A DNA stretch of 64,000 nucleotides from Alitabrizicola rongguiensis (GTDB lineage Bacteria; Pseudomonadota; Alphaproteobacteria; Rhodobacterales; Rhodobacteraceae): positions 620,001 to 684,000 of the forward strand of contig NZ_JAKENF010000003.1 in assembly GCF_021491355.1 (NCBI RefSeq). The letters are read 5' to 3'. Both the position numbers and the translations under genes were made by a program. This document shows positions 35,130-44,508 of the stretch, piece after piece (positions within the stretch are counted from its first letter, which is position 1; every line of letters starts with the position of its first letter). The notes below the pieces were generated by a model that was not told the origin of the DNA, made no database searches, and saw only the letters and a list, made by a program, of their open reading frames with translations.

Positions 35130-35248
35130 CGGCGCCTCCTGCCGAATGACGCGGCTTGCGGCCCGCCAGGGACCGCCTAGATAACACGGGAAGAGTAATC
35201 TGGTCACGTGACAAGGTTGCGAAGCCTGGCCCGTAACGGAGGGAATGG

Positions 35249-35641
35249 ATGGAAAAGATCGTGAAATCGGATGAAGAGTGGCGGGCCGAACTGGACGATC
35301 TGGCCTACAAGGTCCTGCGCAAGCACGGAACCGAGCGCGCCTTCACCCATGACAACTTCCCGAAGGCGCCGGGGGTGTTCCGCTGCGCCGGCTGCGGGGC
35401 GGAGCTCTTCGATCAGTCGACCAAGTTCGACAGCGGCACGGGCTGGCCAAGCTTCTTTGCGCCGATCTCTGAAACTGCGGTCGAGACGACCGAGGACCGC
35501 AGCTGGTTCATGCGCAGGACAGAGGTTCATTGCTCCCGCTGCGATGGCCATCTGGGCCATGTCTTTCCGGACGGCCCGGCGCCCACCGGCTTGCGCTACT
35601 GCATGAACGGCGTCGCCATGACCTTCGCACCGAAGGACTGA
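35249..35641 (+). CDS. msrB: Peptide-methionine (R)-S-oxide reductase
   Basis: The 130-residue enzyme reduces the R form of methionine sulfoxide in proteins. The zinc ligands are in [11 protein letters not shown] and [13 protein letters not shown], with SGTGWPSFF between. The catalytic cysteine is in [10 protein letters not shown] near the C-terminus. No signal peptide is present, so it acts in the cytosol. Its gene is divergent from olsB and is followed by a strong terminator shared with bamE. Confidence 0.96.
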   Translation: MEKIVKSDEEWRAELDDLAYKVLRKHGTERAFTHDNFPKAPGVFRCAGCGAELFDQSTKFDSGTGWPSFFAPISETAVETTEDRSWFMRRTEVHCSRCDGHLGHVFPDGPAPTGLRYCMNGVAMTFAPKD

Positions 35642-35647
35642 CCGATC

Positions 35648-35686
35648 AGGAGGCGATTGGCGCGTCAGGCGCCAGCGCCTCCTTTT
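35648..35686. terminator. Bidirectional terminator with an inner hairpin
   Basis: An 8-bp stem (AGGAGGCG 35648-35655 with CGCCTCCT 35676-35683) encloses a second 6-bp hairpin (TGGCGC with GCGCCA, 35658-35674) and is followed by a T-run. It lies between convergent msrB and bamE. Confidence 0.75.
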
Positions 35687-35689
35687 CGA

Positions 35690-36151
35690 TCAGGGCGGTG
35701 CGTTACCACCGCCGAGAATGCTGTCAGTGCTCATGCGGCCCATGCTGTTCATCAGCTGACGCATGAAGCTAACGCCCTTGATGTTGGATTCGGTGACGCG
35801 GCGGGACAGGACCACGACATTGCCATCCTGCAGGCCGTAGCGCTCGATGTTCGAGACGGTCCCAGCCTCTGCAAAGCTGATGACGACGACCTGACGGTCG
35901 ACTTCCGTCATCGGCTTGATGCCCGACCGCTCGAACCGGCTTTGGACGAAGAACCAGGCATCGTCATTCAGAAGCCCTTCGGCCGAGGGATGGCCGATCT
36001 TCTCTTCGACGGTCTCGCGGGTGTCCTTGCCAACCTCGACCGAGTTGAGTTCCAGATCCGTGGGGGCGTAACCGTGATAGCGATAGATGGGCGTGCAGGC
36101 GGACAGGGCCGCGACCATGGTGCAAACGAGGGCAAAAAGAGCCAGACGCAT
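35690..36151 (-). CDS. bamE: Outer-membrane assembly factor BamE (SmpA/OmlA)
   Basis: The 153-residue lipoprotein belongs to the Bam complex that inserts beta-barrel proteins into the outer membrane. It has a lipobox (ALSAC) near residue 18 and the SmpA/OmlA domain: GYAPTDLELNSVEVGKDTRETVEEKIGHPS (given as the start of the domain, residues about 27-56), then DDAWFFVQSRFER. I chose ATG 36151 because the lipoprotein signal starts there; the frame extends 16 codons upstream. It is divergent from the DUF177-rpmF block. Confidence 0.9.
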   Translation of the reverse strand: MRLALFALVCTMVAALSACTPIYRYHGYAPTDLELNSVEVGKDTRETVEEKIGHPSAEGLLNDDAWFFVQSRFERSGIKPMTEVDRQVVVISFAEAGTVSNIERYGLQDGNVVVLSRRVTESNIKGVSFMRQLMNSMGRMSTDSILGGGNAPP

Positions 36152-36351
36152 GCCGAACCTGACGTGGGGACTGTTCCCCGCGATAGCGCTCGATCCCATG
36201 CCCGGCCTCCTGCTGCCCCTGCGAACCGCTGCGCGCGGCCTCTTGCCTTGCGGATTGCGGATGCGTATCCGAACCTCTAGTCCGGCTTACAGAAGGTCGC
36301 GACGCGGTTCAAGAATGGAACGCGGGCCTAGGCAGCAGCACTCGCCGGATA

Positions 36352-36993
36352 ATGCAACTCTCGCCCTTCGGGATCATTGATGTGACCGGTTCCTCTACGC
36401 TCTCCCACCCGTACCGCGTCACCGCGCTGTCGCCGCGCCGACCGACGCGGTTCGCTCTGCGCCCCTCCGAGGCCGAGCGGCAGGCCCTGGCTGCAGAGAT
36501 CGGCATCCTTGCCATTTCCGAGTTGCGGTTCGAGGGGGAAATTCGCGCCGACGGACGGCACGACTTCCTACTTGAAGGTGGGCTGGAAGCATCGGTCGTG
36601 CAAGCCTGCGTCGTGACCCTCGCCCCGGTCGAGACCCGGATCGCCGAGCCCGTGCGCCGCCGCTACCTGGCCGACTTCACGCTGCCCGACGGCGACGAGA
36701 TCGAGATTCCGCAGGACGACACCGAAGAGCCGCTTGGCTCCGTGATCGATCCGGGCGAGGTGATGATCGAGGCGTTGTCGCTGGCCCTGCCCGACTATCC
36801 GCGAGCGGAAGGCGCCGAAGCCGGCGAAATCGTCCATGCCGCCCCCGGAATTGAACCCCTGCGTGAGACCGATCTGAAACCCTTCGCCGGCCTCGCCTCT
36901 CTGGCAGACCGACTGCGCGCGGCAGAGGCGCCGGACGGAACCAAGCCGGACGGAAAGCCGCGTGACGGAACGGAACCCGAGAGCGAAAGCTGA
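36352..36993 (+). CDS. DUF177 (YceD-like) protein
   Basis: The 213-residue acidic protein carries the DUF177/YceD domain, linked to 23S rRNA accumulation in bacteria and plants. The conserved core is present as ACVVTLAPVETRIAEPV, then RRRYLADF, then EEPLGSVIDPGEVMIEALSLALPDYPR in parts. It stands just upstream of rpmF, as in most bacteria. The start is uncertain: ATG 36352 is listed, and GTG 36382 is an alternative that gives a typical N-terminus. Confidence 0.85.
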   Translation: MQLSPFGIIDVTGSSTLSHPYRVTALSPRRPTRFALRPSEAERQALAAEIGILAISELRFEGEIRADGRHDFLLEGGLEASVVQACVVTLAPVETRIAEPVRRRYLADFTLPDGDEIEIPQDDTEEPLGSVIDPGEVMIEALSLALPDYPRAEGAEAGEIVHAAPGIEPLRETDLKPFAGLASLADRLRAAEAPDGTKPDGKPRDGTEPESES

Positions 36994-37140
36994 GGGACCA
37001 GAAAGGGCTTGCGCCCGATCAGAATCCGGCTATTTTCCGCGCCTCGCTTGCAGGAATGTCCGAGACAGGGTCCGAAACCCGGGCTAAGGATGTTCCAGTC
37101 TGTAAATCAGGGGCCAGTCCCCACTATCCGAGGTTGTGAC

Positions 37141-37347
37141 ATGGCTGTCCCTCAGAACCGTACCACCCGCTCGCGCCGCAACATGCGCCGCGCGCATGAC
37201 GCCCTTGTGGCGGCGAATCCGGCCGAATGCGCGAACTGTGGCGAGCTGAAGCGCCCGCACCACGTCTGCAGCGCCTGCGGCCACTACGACTCGCGCGAAG
37301 TCGTTGCGCTGAAGCAGGAAGTGGACCTGGACGAGGACGCGGCGTAA
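37141..37347 (+). CDS. rpmF: 50S ribosomal protein L32
   Basis: The 68-residue protein begins [19 protein letters not shown], the standard L32 N-terminus, and has two CxxC motifs (CANC and CSAC) for zinc binding. It is a structural part of the large ribosomal subunit. GAGG lies eight bases before ATG 37141. It sits upstream of plsX and fabH, the usual order in proteobacteria. Confidence 0.98.
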   Translation: MAVPQNRTTRSRRNMRRAHDALVAANPAECANCGELKRPHHVCSACGHYDSREVVALKQEVDLDEDAA

Positions 37348-37374
37348 GCCGTTCCCTCCGTGCGCCGCTGAGCC

Positions 37375-38481
37375 ATGTCGGATAAGAACGACAAGCAGGC
37401 ACCGGGCGGCGCAGCCGTTGTCATTTCGGTCGATGCGATGGGCGGAGATCGCGGGCCCGCGGCTGTTGTCGCGGGTATTCTGCATTCTGCCGAGAAGAAT
37501 CCTGCCATCCGCTTCATCGTCCATGGCGACGAAGCAGAACTCGTGCGGCTGACATCGCGCCACAAGGAGCTGTCGGGTCGGTGCGAAGTTCGCCACGCGC
37601 CGCGTGTCGTCGCGATGACCGACAAGCCGAGCCAAGTGATGCGCCACGGCGAAGGCACCTCGATGTGGTCCTGCATCGACAGCGTTCGTAGCGGCGAGGC
37701 ACATGCGGCGGTGTCCTGCGGCAATACCGGGGCGCTGATGGCCCTGTCGATGATCCGCCTGCGCAAGCTGCCGGGTGTCGATCGCCCGGCCATCGCCTGC
37801 CTCTGGCCCTCGCGCAATCCTGGCGGTTTCAACGTGATGCTGGATGCCGGTGCGGATATCCGCGCCGAACCGCGTGACCTCGTGCAATTCGCCATCATGG
37901 GCGCCGCCTATGCCCGTGACGGCCTGGGACTCGAACGCCCGCGCATCGGCCTGCTGAACGTCGGCATCGAGGAGCACAAGGGACGGGCCGAACTCAAGAC
38001 AGCCCATGACATGATGCCCCGCGTCGCCGAAGCGGGCGGATTCGACTTTGTCGGATTCGTCGAAGGCAACGACATACCCTCGGCCAGGGTCGATGTGATC
38101 GTCACCGACGGCTTTACCGGAAATGTTGCGCTCAAGACGGCCGAAGGGACCGCTCGGCTGATTTCGGATTTCCTCCGCGAGGCCTTCAACGCGACATACC
38201 TGTCGAAGTTCGCGGCGCTGCTGGCGCTCAATTCTCTCAAGCGGTTGCAGAAACGGATGGACCCGCGCCGCGTGAACGGCGGGATATTCCTCGGGTTGAA
38301 CGGCGTTGTGGTGAAATCCCACGGCGGAGCTGACTCAACCGGGGTTTCGGCGGCTATCAAGTTGGCGTTCCAACTCGCGGAATCCCGCTTTCAGGAACGT
38401 ATGGCGGCACGGGTTGCATCGGCGGTGCTGGCCGGGCAGGATGCCCCCTCGGATGGGGCCACAAGCGGTAAGGCTGAATGA
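37375..38481 (+). CDS. plsX: Phosphate acyltransferase PlsX
   Basis: The 368-residue enzyme converts acyl-ACP to acyl-phosphate for the start of phospholipid synthesis. Recognisable parts are [13 protein letters not shown] at the N-terminus, [36 protein letters not shown] and [15 protein letters not shown]. Its start is 27 bp after rpmF and its end overlaps fabH by four bases, so the genes form one operon. Confidence 0.96.
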   Translation: MSDKNDKQAPGGAAVVISVDAMGGDRGPAAVVAGILHSAEKNPAIRFIVHGDEAELVRLTSRHKELSGRCEVRHAPRVVAMTDKPSQVMRHGEGTSMWSCIDSVRSGEAHAAVSCGNTGALMALSMIRLRKLPGVDRPAIACLWPSRNPGGFNVMLDAGADIRAEPRDLVQFAIMGAAYARDGLGLERPRIGLLNVGIEEHKGRAELKTAHDMMPRVAEAGGFDFVGFVEGNDIPSARVDVIVTDGFTGNVALKTAEGTARLISDFLREAFNATYLSKFAALLALNSLKRLQKRMDPRRVNGGIFLGLNGVVVKSHGGADSTGVSAAIKLAFQLAESRFQERMAARVASAVLAGQDAPSDGATSGKAE

Positions 38482-39449
38482 CAATACGCGCCGTCGTAAA
38501 GGGCGTCGGGCATTATCTGCCCGAGCGAGTGGTTCCGAACTCAGAATTCGAAGCGACGATAGATACCAGCGATGAATGGATTCGCAGCCGGTCGGGAATC
38601 GAGCGGCGCCATTTTGCTGCGGAGGGCCAGACGACTTCGGATCTTGGGGCTCGGGCAGCCCGAGCGGCGCTGGCGGATGCCGGGCTGGTCGCGGATGACA
38701 TCGACGCGATCCTTGTGGCGACGTCGACCGCAGACCTGACCTTCCCCTCGGCGGCGACCATGATTCAGGCCGAGCTTGGCATGACGCGCGGCTTCGCTTT
38801 CGATCTGCAGGCGGTCTGTGCCGGCTTCGTCTTCGCCTTGACCCAGGCTCAGGCCCTGATCGTTTCGGGCCAGGCGCGGCGGGTCCTTGTTATCGGGGCG
38901 GAAACCTTCTCGCGGCTGATGGACTGGACGGATCGCGGCACCTGTGTGCTGTTCGGCGATGGCGCGGGGGCGCTGGTTCTGGAAGCCGCCAAGGGCGCCG
39001 GCACTGCCGCCGATCGGGGCATCCTCGCTTCGGACCTGCATTCGGATGGCCGCTTCAAGGACATCCTCTACGTCGATGGCGGCGTTTCGACCGGCAAGAC
39101 CGGGCATCTGCGCATGGCCGGCAAGGAGGTTTTCCGCCACGCCGTTGAGAAACTGGCCGAAACCGCCCATACCGCCCTGGAAAAGGCCGGGCTGTCGAGC
39201 GGAGACGTCGACTGGATTGTGCCGCATCAGGCGAACCTCCGGATCATCAGCGCTACTGCTCAGCGGATGCAGGTCCCGATGGATCGTGTGGTGGTCACCG
39301 TGCAGGACCACGGCAATACATCAGCGGCCTCGATTCCCCTTGCATTGTCGGTCGGCAAGCAGCGCGGGCAGATCAAACCGGGCGACCTGATTGTCACGGA
39401 AGCGATCGGCGGCGGCCTCGCCTGGGGTTCGGTCGTCCTGCGCTGGTAA
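38478..39449 (+). CDS. fabH: 3-oxoacyl-ACP synthase III
   Basis: The 323-residue enzyme starts fatty-acid synthesis by condensing acetyl-CoA with malonyl-ACP. The active-site triad is visible: the cysteine in [11 protein letters not shown], the histidine in PHQANLRI and the asparagine in HGNTSAAS. The [14 protein letters not shown]-terminus is standard. ATG 38478 overlaps the plsX stop (ATGA), giving translational coupling. Confidence 0.97.
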   Translation: MTIRAVVKGVGHYLPERVVPNSEFEATIDTSDEWIRSRSGIERRHFAAEGQTTSDLGARAARAALADAGLVADDIDAILVATSTADLTFPSAATMIQAELGMTRGFAFDLQAVCAGFVFALTQAQALIVSGQARRVLVIGAETFSRLMDWTDRGTCVLFGDGAGALVLEAAKGAGTAADRGILASDLHSDGRFKDILYVDGGVSTGKTGHLRMAGKEVFRHAVEKLAETAHTALEKAGLSSGDVDWIVPHQANLRIISATAQRMQVPMDRVVVTVQDHGNTSAASIPLALSVGKQRGQIKPGDLIVTEAIGGGLAWGSVVLRW

Positions 39450-39534
39450 GCGCTCTCAACTCGGCTCCACAAGCCATTGATATTGACTTGGGTTTCCGAA
39501 CGCCGCAATCTGACCCGAAAACCGGGGGGTCGGA

Positions 39535-39837
39535 ATGAGTGAACGTACATTGACGCGCATGGATCTGAGCGAGGCCGTGTTCCGTGAAGTCGGGCTTAGC
39601 CGGAACGAATCCGCGCAGCTTGTGGAAGCCGTGCTGCAACACATGTCCGACGCTCTGGCATCGGGCGAAACCGTCAAGATCTCGTCCTTTGGCACGTTTT
39701 CGGTCCGCGACAAGTCGGCGCGGATCGGCCGCAATCCCAAGACTGGCGACGAAGTTCCGATCAGCCCGCGACGCGTGCTGACGTTCCGCCCGTCGCATCT
39801 GATGAAGGATCGCGTTGCTGCCGGCAGCAAGCGCTGA
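39535..39837 (+). CDS. ihfA: Integration host factor alpha subunit
   Basis: The 100-residue protein is the alpha subunit of IHF, a DNA-bending nucleoid protein that works with the beta subunit. It has the DNA-binding-protein-II signature [19 protein letters not shown] and the DNA-intercalating proline in [10 protein letters not shown]. It lies 85 bp after fabH and precedes the MerR gene, as in other alphaproteobacteria. Confidence 0.96.
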   Translation: MSERTLTRMDLSEAVFREVGLSRNESAQLVEAVLQHMSDALASGETVKISSFGTFSVRDKSARIGRNPKTGDEVPISPRRVLTFRPSHLMKDRVAAGSKR

Positions 39838-39884
39838 TCCCCGCCACAGCGGCGGCTGACTGACCGGACCGGAAGGAGGGCCAC

Positions 39885-40778
39885 ATGGAGAAATCGCGCG
39901 AGGCTTTCCGCACAATCAGCGAGGTATCGGAGATTCTCGATACGCCGCCACATGTGCTCCGGTTCTGGGAAAGCCGCTTTCCACAGGTGCGACCGGTCAA
40001 ACGGGCCGGGGGACGGCGCTATTATCGCCCGACGGATGTGGCCCTGTTGTCCGGGATCAAGCGGCTTCTGCACACAGATGGCCTGACGATCCGGGGCGTC
40101 CAGAAGGTTCTGCGTGAACATGGCATCCGGCACGTGATGGCGATGGCCGATGCCCAGCTTGCCGGCGAGGCGAATGTGGCCGAGGCGGTGCCAGTTGCCG
40201 CCACTCCCGTTGAACCGCCAGTCGCGCGGGTGTTGACCTTCCCCGAGCCAGGCCGCGATGCGCCTGCGGCTGGAGACAGGCCGGCAGCGGCGGATAACGG
40301 ACCGAGTGCATTCCCGGAGACGGCTGTAGAGCCTGACGAACTGGTGGACGACTCCGAAGCGGTGGCTCTGGAAGAATTCCAGGTTGAGGAAAGCGTAATG
40401 GCAGAGCCGGAAGACCGGCTCGATGTGGAGGTTTCGCTGCAGCTTACCGAACTGATTGCCGAATTCGTCGAACAAGCCGAATCCGAAGTGGATGAAACGC
40501 CTGCAGCGCCAGAGCTTCCACTGTGGGCGAATGCCGCCCCTCCCGCGCCCCCTGCCCCCGTTCAGGTGCCTGCCCCGCACACCGCGGATCTGGCCGAGGA
40601 TGGCGGCGATGCAGCGGATGCGGCCGAGACGCCGCGCGGCGCCTGGATCGCGACCGAGCTGCGCCGCCTGACCCCGGCGATGGCCGCTCCCTACAGCGCG
40701 GAATTCTCGGCACTCGGGCGTCGTCTTGAAGCGCTGCGCGCGCGTCAGGCCGCTGCAACGCCCACGCGGAAAGGCTGA
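39885..40778 (+). CDS. MerR-family regulator with a long acidic tail
   Basis: The 297-residue protein begins with a MerR helix-turn-helix ([20 protein letters not shown], then [20 protein letters not shown]), with about 70 residues of DNA-binding and helical domain. The rest (about residues 95-290) is a long Ala/Pro/Glu-rich low-complexity tail with no known fold. This gene follows ihfA in most alphaproteobacteria. The effector is unknown; no clustered cysteines for metal sensing are seen. Confidence 0.9.
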   Translation: MEKSREAFRTISEVSEILDTPPHVLRFWESRFPQVRPVKRAGGRRYYRPTDVALLSGIKRLLHTDGLTIRGVQKVLREHGIRHVMAMADAQLAGEANVAEAVPVAATPVEPPVARVLTFPEPGRDAPAAGDRPAAADNGPSAFPETAVEPDELVDDSEAVALEEFQVEESVMAEPEDRLDVEVSLQLTELIAEFVEQAESEVDETPAAPELPLWANAAPPAPPAPVQVPAPHTADLAEDGGDAADAAETPRGAWIATELRRLTPAMAAPYSAEFSALGRRLEALRARQAAATPTRKG

Positions 40779-40839
40779 CCTCTGGCTCTCGCTTTCCTGC
40801 TTGCCCCCGCCCGGAATATCGGTATGTATCCGCCCGTGT

Positions 40840-40917
40840 CGGGCCGTAGCGCAGCCTGGTTAGCGCGTCCGTCTGGGGGGCGGGAGGTCGTGAGTTCGAA
40901 TCTCACCGGCCCGACCA
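40840..40917 (+). tRNA. tRNA-Pro(GGG)
   Basis: A 78-nt cloverleaf with acceptor stem CGGGCCG/CGGCCCG, D arm with GCGC stems, anticodon loop CTGGGGG (anticodon GGG), T arm GTGAG-TTCGAAT-CTCAC and encoded CCA at 40915-40917. Confidence 0.95.
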
Positions 40918-40969
40918 TCTTGAAATCGCCCGTGCCCCCAGGGGTGCGGGCGGTTCCATATCGGGGGGT

Positions 40970-42061
40970 ATGATCCAAGTGTTGACCAGCGGCGTCCTGC
41001 CCTCGCAAACCCTGCGCGCGATGATCGAATCCGGCCAGATCACGGCCACAGCGCCCATCCTGCCTGCGCAGATCCAGCCTGCCTCGATCGACCTGCGCCT
41101 TGGCAGCGTGGCCCATCGCGTGCGCGCCTCGTTCCTTGCCGGCCAGGGGCGAACTGTCGCCGAACGGATCACCGAATTCGGCATGCACGAGATCGACCTG
41201 ACACGTGGAGCGGTGCTCGAGAAGGGCTGCGTTTACCTCGTGCCGCTTATGGAGGGTCTTGCCCTGCCCGAAACTGTCTCGGCGGTGGCCAACGCGAAGA
41301 GTTCAACCGGTCGTCTGGACCTTCTGACGCGGGCGATCACCGATGGCGGGGTCGAGTTTGACCGCATCCCCGCGGGCTATACCGGCCCGCTCTGGGCCGA
41401 GATCTGTCCGCGGTCCTTCTCGGTTCTGGTGCGACCCGGCATGAGGTTGAACCAGATCCGATTCCGCAATGGCCATGCGGCGCTCGACGATGCGGAGCTC
41501 ATGGCGCTGCATGCCAGCGATCCGCTGGTCGACGGCACACCGGTCATCTCGGAAGGTCTTGGCTTCTCGGTCGATCTGCGGCCCGAAAAGGGCGATCTCG
41601 TTGGCTACCGGGCAAAGCCGCATACGGGGGTGATCGACCTCGACAGGATCGGCGTCTATCCCCCTGCCGAGTTCTGGGAAGAGATCCACACCGATCGCGG
41701 CCAGATCATCCTTGATCCCGGCGCCTTCTACATCCTTGTCAGCCGCGAGGCTGTGACGATACCGCCCGCCTATGCCGCCGAGATGGCGCCCTACCTCGCC
41801 ATGGCGGGTGAGTTCCGGGTACACTACGCCGGCTTCTTCGACCCCGGATTCGGCCACCGCGCAGCGCATGGCGCCGGTTCACGCGGTGTGCTGGAAGTGC
41901 GCTGCCACGAGGCCCCCTTCGTGCTGGAGCATGGGCAGGTCGTGGGCCGGCTGGTCTATGAGCGCATGGCCGAGGTGCCGGACCTGCTTTACGGGGCGGA
42001 CCTGAAATCGAACTACCAGGGCCAGGGCCTGAAGCTCTCCAAGCATTTCCGGATGGACTGA
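40970..42061 (+). CDS. 2'-deoxycytidine 5'-triphosphate deaminase, double-domain form
   Basis: The 363-residue protein is of the alphaproteobacterial dCTP-deaminase type, about twice as long as E. coli Dcd, and made of two dUTPase/Dcd-like halves. Half one has ASIDLRLG and NAKSSTGRLDLLTR with the ARS-like catalytic region; half two has LDPGAFYILVSREAV and FDPGFGH. It supplies dUMP precursors for dTTP synthesis by deaminating dCTP. It lies 52 bp after tRNA-Pro and is convergent with scpB, five bases apart. Confidence 0.85.
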   Translation: MIQVLTSGVLPSQTLRAMIESGQITATAPILPAQIQPASIDLRLGSVAHRVRASFLAGQGRTVAERITEFGMHEIDLTRGAVLEKGCVYLVPLMEGLALPETVSAVANAKSSTGRLDLLTRAITDGGVEFDRIPAGYTGPLWAEICPRSFSVLVRPGMRLNQIRFRNGHAALDDAELMALHASDPLVDGTPVISEGLGFSVDLRPEKGDLVGYRAKPHTGVIDLDRIGVYPPAEFWEEIHTDRGQIILDPGAFYILVSREAVTIPPAYAAEMAPYLAMAGEFRVHYAGFFDPGFGHRAAHGAGSRGVLEVRCHEAPFVLEHGQVVGRLVYERMAEVPDLLYGADLKSNYQGQGLKLSKHFRMD

Positions 42062-42065
42062 GGGG

Positions 42066-42710
42066 TCAGTCCTCGAACAGTTCCGATTGTCCGGTTGTCG
42101 CCTCGTCCTCATCATCCGTCTTGTCGGCCCCCGGGAGCGGCCGGCTGTCGAGGAGTCCCGCCTGCCGCAGTTCCTTGATGCCCGGCAGGTCGCGCGCGCT
42201 CTCCAGCCCGAAATGGTCAAGGAACGTCTCCGTCACCACGAAGGTCACGGGGCGTCCAGGCGTCATGCGGCGGCGGCCAAAGCGGATCCAGTCGAGTTCC
42301 AGGAGCTGGTCGATGGTGCCACGGCTTACGGCGACGCCGCGGATTTCCTCGATCTCGGCGCGGGTGACGGGCTGGTGATAGGCGACGATGGCCAAGGTCT
42401 CGATCGCGGCGCGGCTGAGCTTCTTCTGCTCGACCGTCTCCTTGTGCATCAGGTGGCCAAGGTCGGGCGCGGTCCGGAAGGCCCAGGCGTCGCCCACGCG
42501 AACCAGCTGCACGCCCCGCCCTTCGTAGCGGCGGCGCAGATAGGCCAAGGCCTCGGCCGCGTCGCAACCGTGAGGCAGGCGGGCGGAGAGGTCGGCCACC
42601 GTCATCGGCTCGGCCGTGGCGAACAGGATCGCCTCCACCATGCGTTCCTGCTCGGCGATCGGTGGCGCTTCGAACAGGCTCTTTTCCTGCAGCTCGGTCG
42701 TGTCGCTCAT
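42066..42710 (-). CDS. scpB: Segregation and condensation protein B
   Basis: The 214-residue protein is the winged-helix ScpB subunit that works with ScpA and Smc in chromosome condensation. Family marks are MVEAILFATAEPMTVADLSA, ALAYLRRRYEGRGVQLV, LSRAAIETLAIVAYHQPVTRAEIEEIRGV and ETFLDHFGLESARDLP, each only in part. It overlaps scpA by four bases. The acidic tail (TDDEDEATTGQSELFED) is typical of rhodobacterial ScpB. Confidence 0.94.
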   Translation of the reverse strand: MSDTTELQEKSLFEAPPIAEQERMVEAILFATAEPMTVADLSARLPHGCDAAEALAYLRRRYEGRGVQLVRVGDAWAFRTAPDLGHLMHKETVEQKKLSRAAIETLAIVAYHQPVTRAEIEEIRGVAVSRGTIDQLLELDWIRFGRRRMTPGRPVTFVVTETFLDHFGLESARDLPGIKELRQAGLLDSRPLPGADKTDDEDEATTGQSELFED

Positions 42711-43504
42711 GCGCCCCTCTTGCGTATCTGGATGGGTGCGAAGGTCTCGCCTTGGCGGAGTTCGATCTGCCCGGCCTTGGCCAGTTCCAGAACGGCGGCA
42801 AAATGCGCTGCCGTCACGGAGCGCCGCCGCATCGGATTGGTGTCCCAGCCGGGTGGAAGATAGGCGGCAAGGTCGGTCCAGATGCCGGAATAGCTGATGA
42901 GGCCGCGCATTCTTTCGAGCGCCTGCTCCATTGTGAACACATGGTCACGATCCATGACGAAGGGGCGGAATTCGTCCTTGGTCCGGATGCGGGCATAGGC
43001 TTGCATCAGGTCGAGAAGCGTCGCGCTGTACTTGATGCGGCGGATGCGAGTCACGTCCTCGGGAATGCCGCGGCCAAAGAAGTCGCGCCCCTTCTGATCG
43101 CGCGCCATCAGCCGCGCCGCGGCTTCGCGCATGGCCTCGAGCCGTTCGAGCTGGAAGGCAAGATGCGCCGCCAGTTCTTCGGCGGATGGTCCTTCATCAC
43201 TCGGATCCGGTGGCAGCAGAAGGCGGGACTTCAGGTAAGCGAGCCAGGCGGCCATGACCAGATAGTCTGCCGCAAGTTCGATCCGCAACGCCTTGGCCTG
43301 ATTAACGAAACCTAGATACTGCTCGGCAAGCTGCAGGACTGAGATCCGGCGCAGATCGACCTTCTGGGTGCGCGAGAGGGTCAGCAGAAGGTCCAGAGGC
43401 CCCTCAAAGCCATCGACATCGACAATGAGCGCCTCGGCCGCCAATCTGGCCTCGACCGGCAGTACCGTCTCGGAAGAGTCCCAATCGTCGTCGCTGGCCA
43501 TCAA
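42707..43504 (-). CDS. scpA: Segregation and condensation protein A
   Basis: The 265-residue kleisin subunit bridges Smc heads in the condensin complex. It begins with the FEGPLDLLLTLSRTQKVDL motif and contains YLVMAAWLAYLKSRLLLP and a C-terminal winged helix (AAHFAAVLELAKAGQIEL). It overlaps nagZ upstream and scpB downstream by four bases, so three genes in a row are coupled. Confidence 0.94.
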   Translation of the reverse strand: MMASDDDWDSSETVLPVEARLAAEALIVDVDGFEGPLDLLLTLSRTQKVDLRRISVLQLAEQYLGFVNQAKALRIELAADYLVMAAWLAYLKSRLLLPPDPSDEGPSAEELAAHLAFQLERLEAMREAAARLMARDQKGRDFFGRGIPEDVTRIRRIKYSATLLDLMQAYARIRTKDEFRPFVMDRDHVFTMEQALERMRGLISYSGIWTDLAAYLPPGWDTNPMRRRSVTAAHFAAVLELAKAGQIELRQGETFAPIQIRKRGA

Positions 43505-44508
43505 GCCGTACCCCGCCCCTCCATCAGGGCGGAAAGTTCGGCCTCCAGCGCGGCGATGTCAACATGATCCGGCGCCTTCCGCAGGGCCAGAGCGGCCGAC
43601 GCGCGGCGTTGGGCCCTGTCTGTGAGCCGGCCGGCGGCTGCAACTACCTCTTCCATCTCGGGCCGCTTGCCGTTGCAGTGAAGCATGATGTCGCATCCTG
43701 CGGCCCGTGCTGCCGCGGCGCGTTCACCCAGAGTGCCGGACAGGGCTTGCATCGAAAGGTCATCCGTCATCAGAAGCCCATCGAAACCAATGTCTTGCCG
43801 GATAATCTTCACCATCTTCTCGGATGCCGTGGACGGTCGGTCATCGAGAGCCGAGAAGACGATATGCGCGGTCATGCCAAGTGGCAGGTCGCTCAGGGCC
43901 CGAAAGACCGCGAAATCCGTCGCGGCCAGTTCGGTGACCTCGGCCGTCACGCGTGGCAATTCGTGATGGGTGTCGAGCGAGGCACGGCCATGCCCAGGCA
44001 TATGCTTCATCACCGGCAGAACACCGCCTGCCAAGAGACCCTTCGCGACTTCACGCGCAACTTCAATTACGCCGTTCACGTCATTGCCATAACAGCGGTT
44101 TTTCAGGAACGGGTGCGTAACATCGGTTGCCAGATCAGCCGTCGGGGCGCAATCGCCGTCGATACCGACCGCGCGCAGCTCTGCCGCGATCAGCTGGAAG
44201 CGCAGGTTCATCACCCGTGGCGCATTGGGACCCGCTGCAGTGACGGTATCCAGCGGTGGCGCCCATTCGCGCCAGTGGGGCGCGCGCAGACGTTGTACCC
44301 GACCGCCTTCCTGATCGACAAAGATCGGGGCATCTCGCCCGACGGCGTCGCGCAGATCGCCGGTCAGCCGACGAAGTTGCTCGGGAGCCTCGACATTGCG
44401 GGCAAACAGGATGAAACCCCAGGGATTGGCCTCACGAAAAAACGCCCGCTCATCGGCCGACACTGTCGGTTCAAGGCAGCCGAGTATCGTGGCGCCAGTC
44501 GGAGACAT
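43501..44508 (-). CDS. nagZ: Beta-N-acetylhexosaminidase
   Basis: The 335-residue glycoside hydrolase family 3 enzyme removes N-acetylglucosamine from anhydromuropeptides during cell-wall recycling. It shows KHMPGHGRASLDTHHELP with the His on the flexible loop and the catalytic aspartate in LMTDDLSMQAL. No signal peptide is present, consistent with a cytosolic role. It is coupled to scpA downstream and abuts the SPOR gene upstream. Confidence 0.94.
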   Translation of the reverse strand: MSPTGATILGCLEPTVSADERAFFREANPWGFILFARNVEAPEQLRRLTGDLRDAVGRDAPIFVDQEGGRVQRLRAPHWREWAPPLDTVTAAGPNAPRVMNLRFQLIAAELRAVGIDGDCAPTADLATDVTHPFLKNRCYGNDVNGVIEVAREVAKGLLAGGVLPVMKHMPGHGRASLDTHHELPRVTAEVTELAATDFAVFRALSDLPLGMTAHIVFSALDDRPSTASEKMVKIIRQDIGFDGLLMTDDLSMQALSGTLGERAAAARAAGCDIMLHCNGKRPEMEEVVAAAGRLTDRAQRRASAALALRKAPDHVDIAALEAELSALMEGRGTA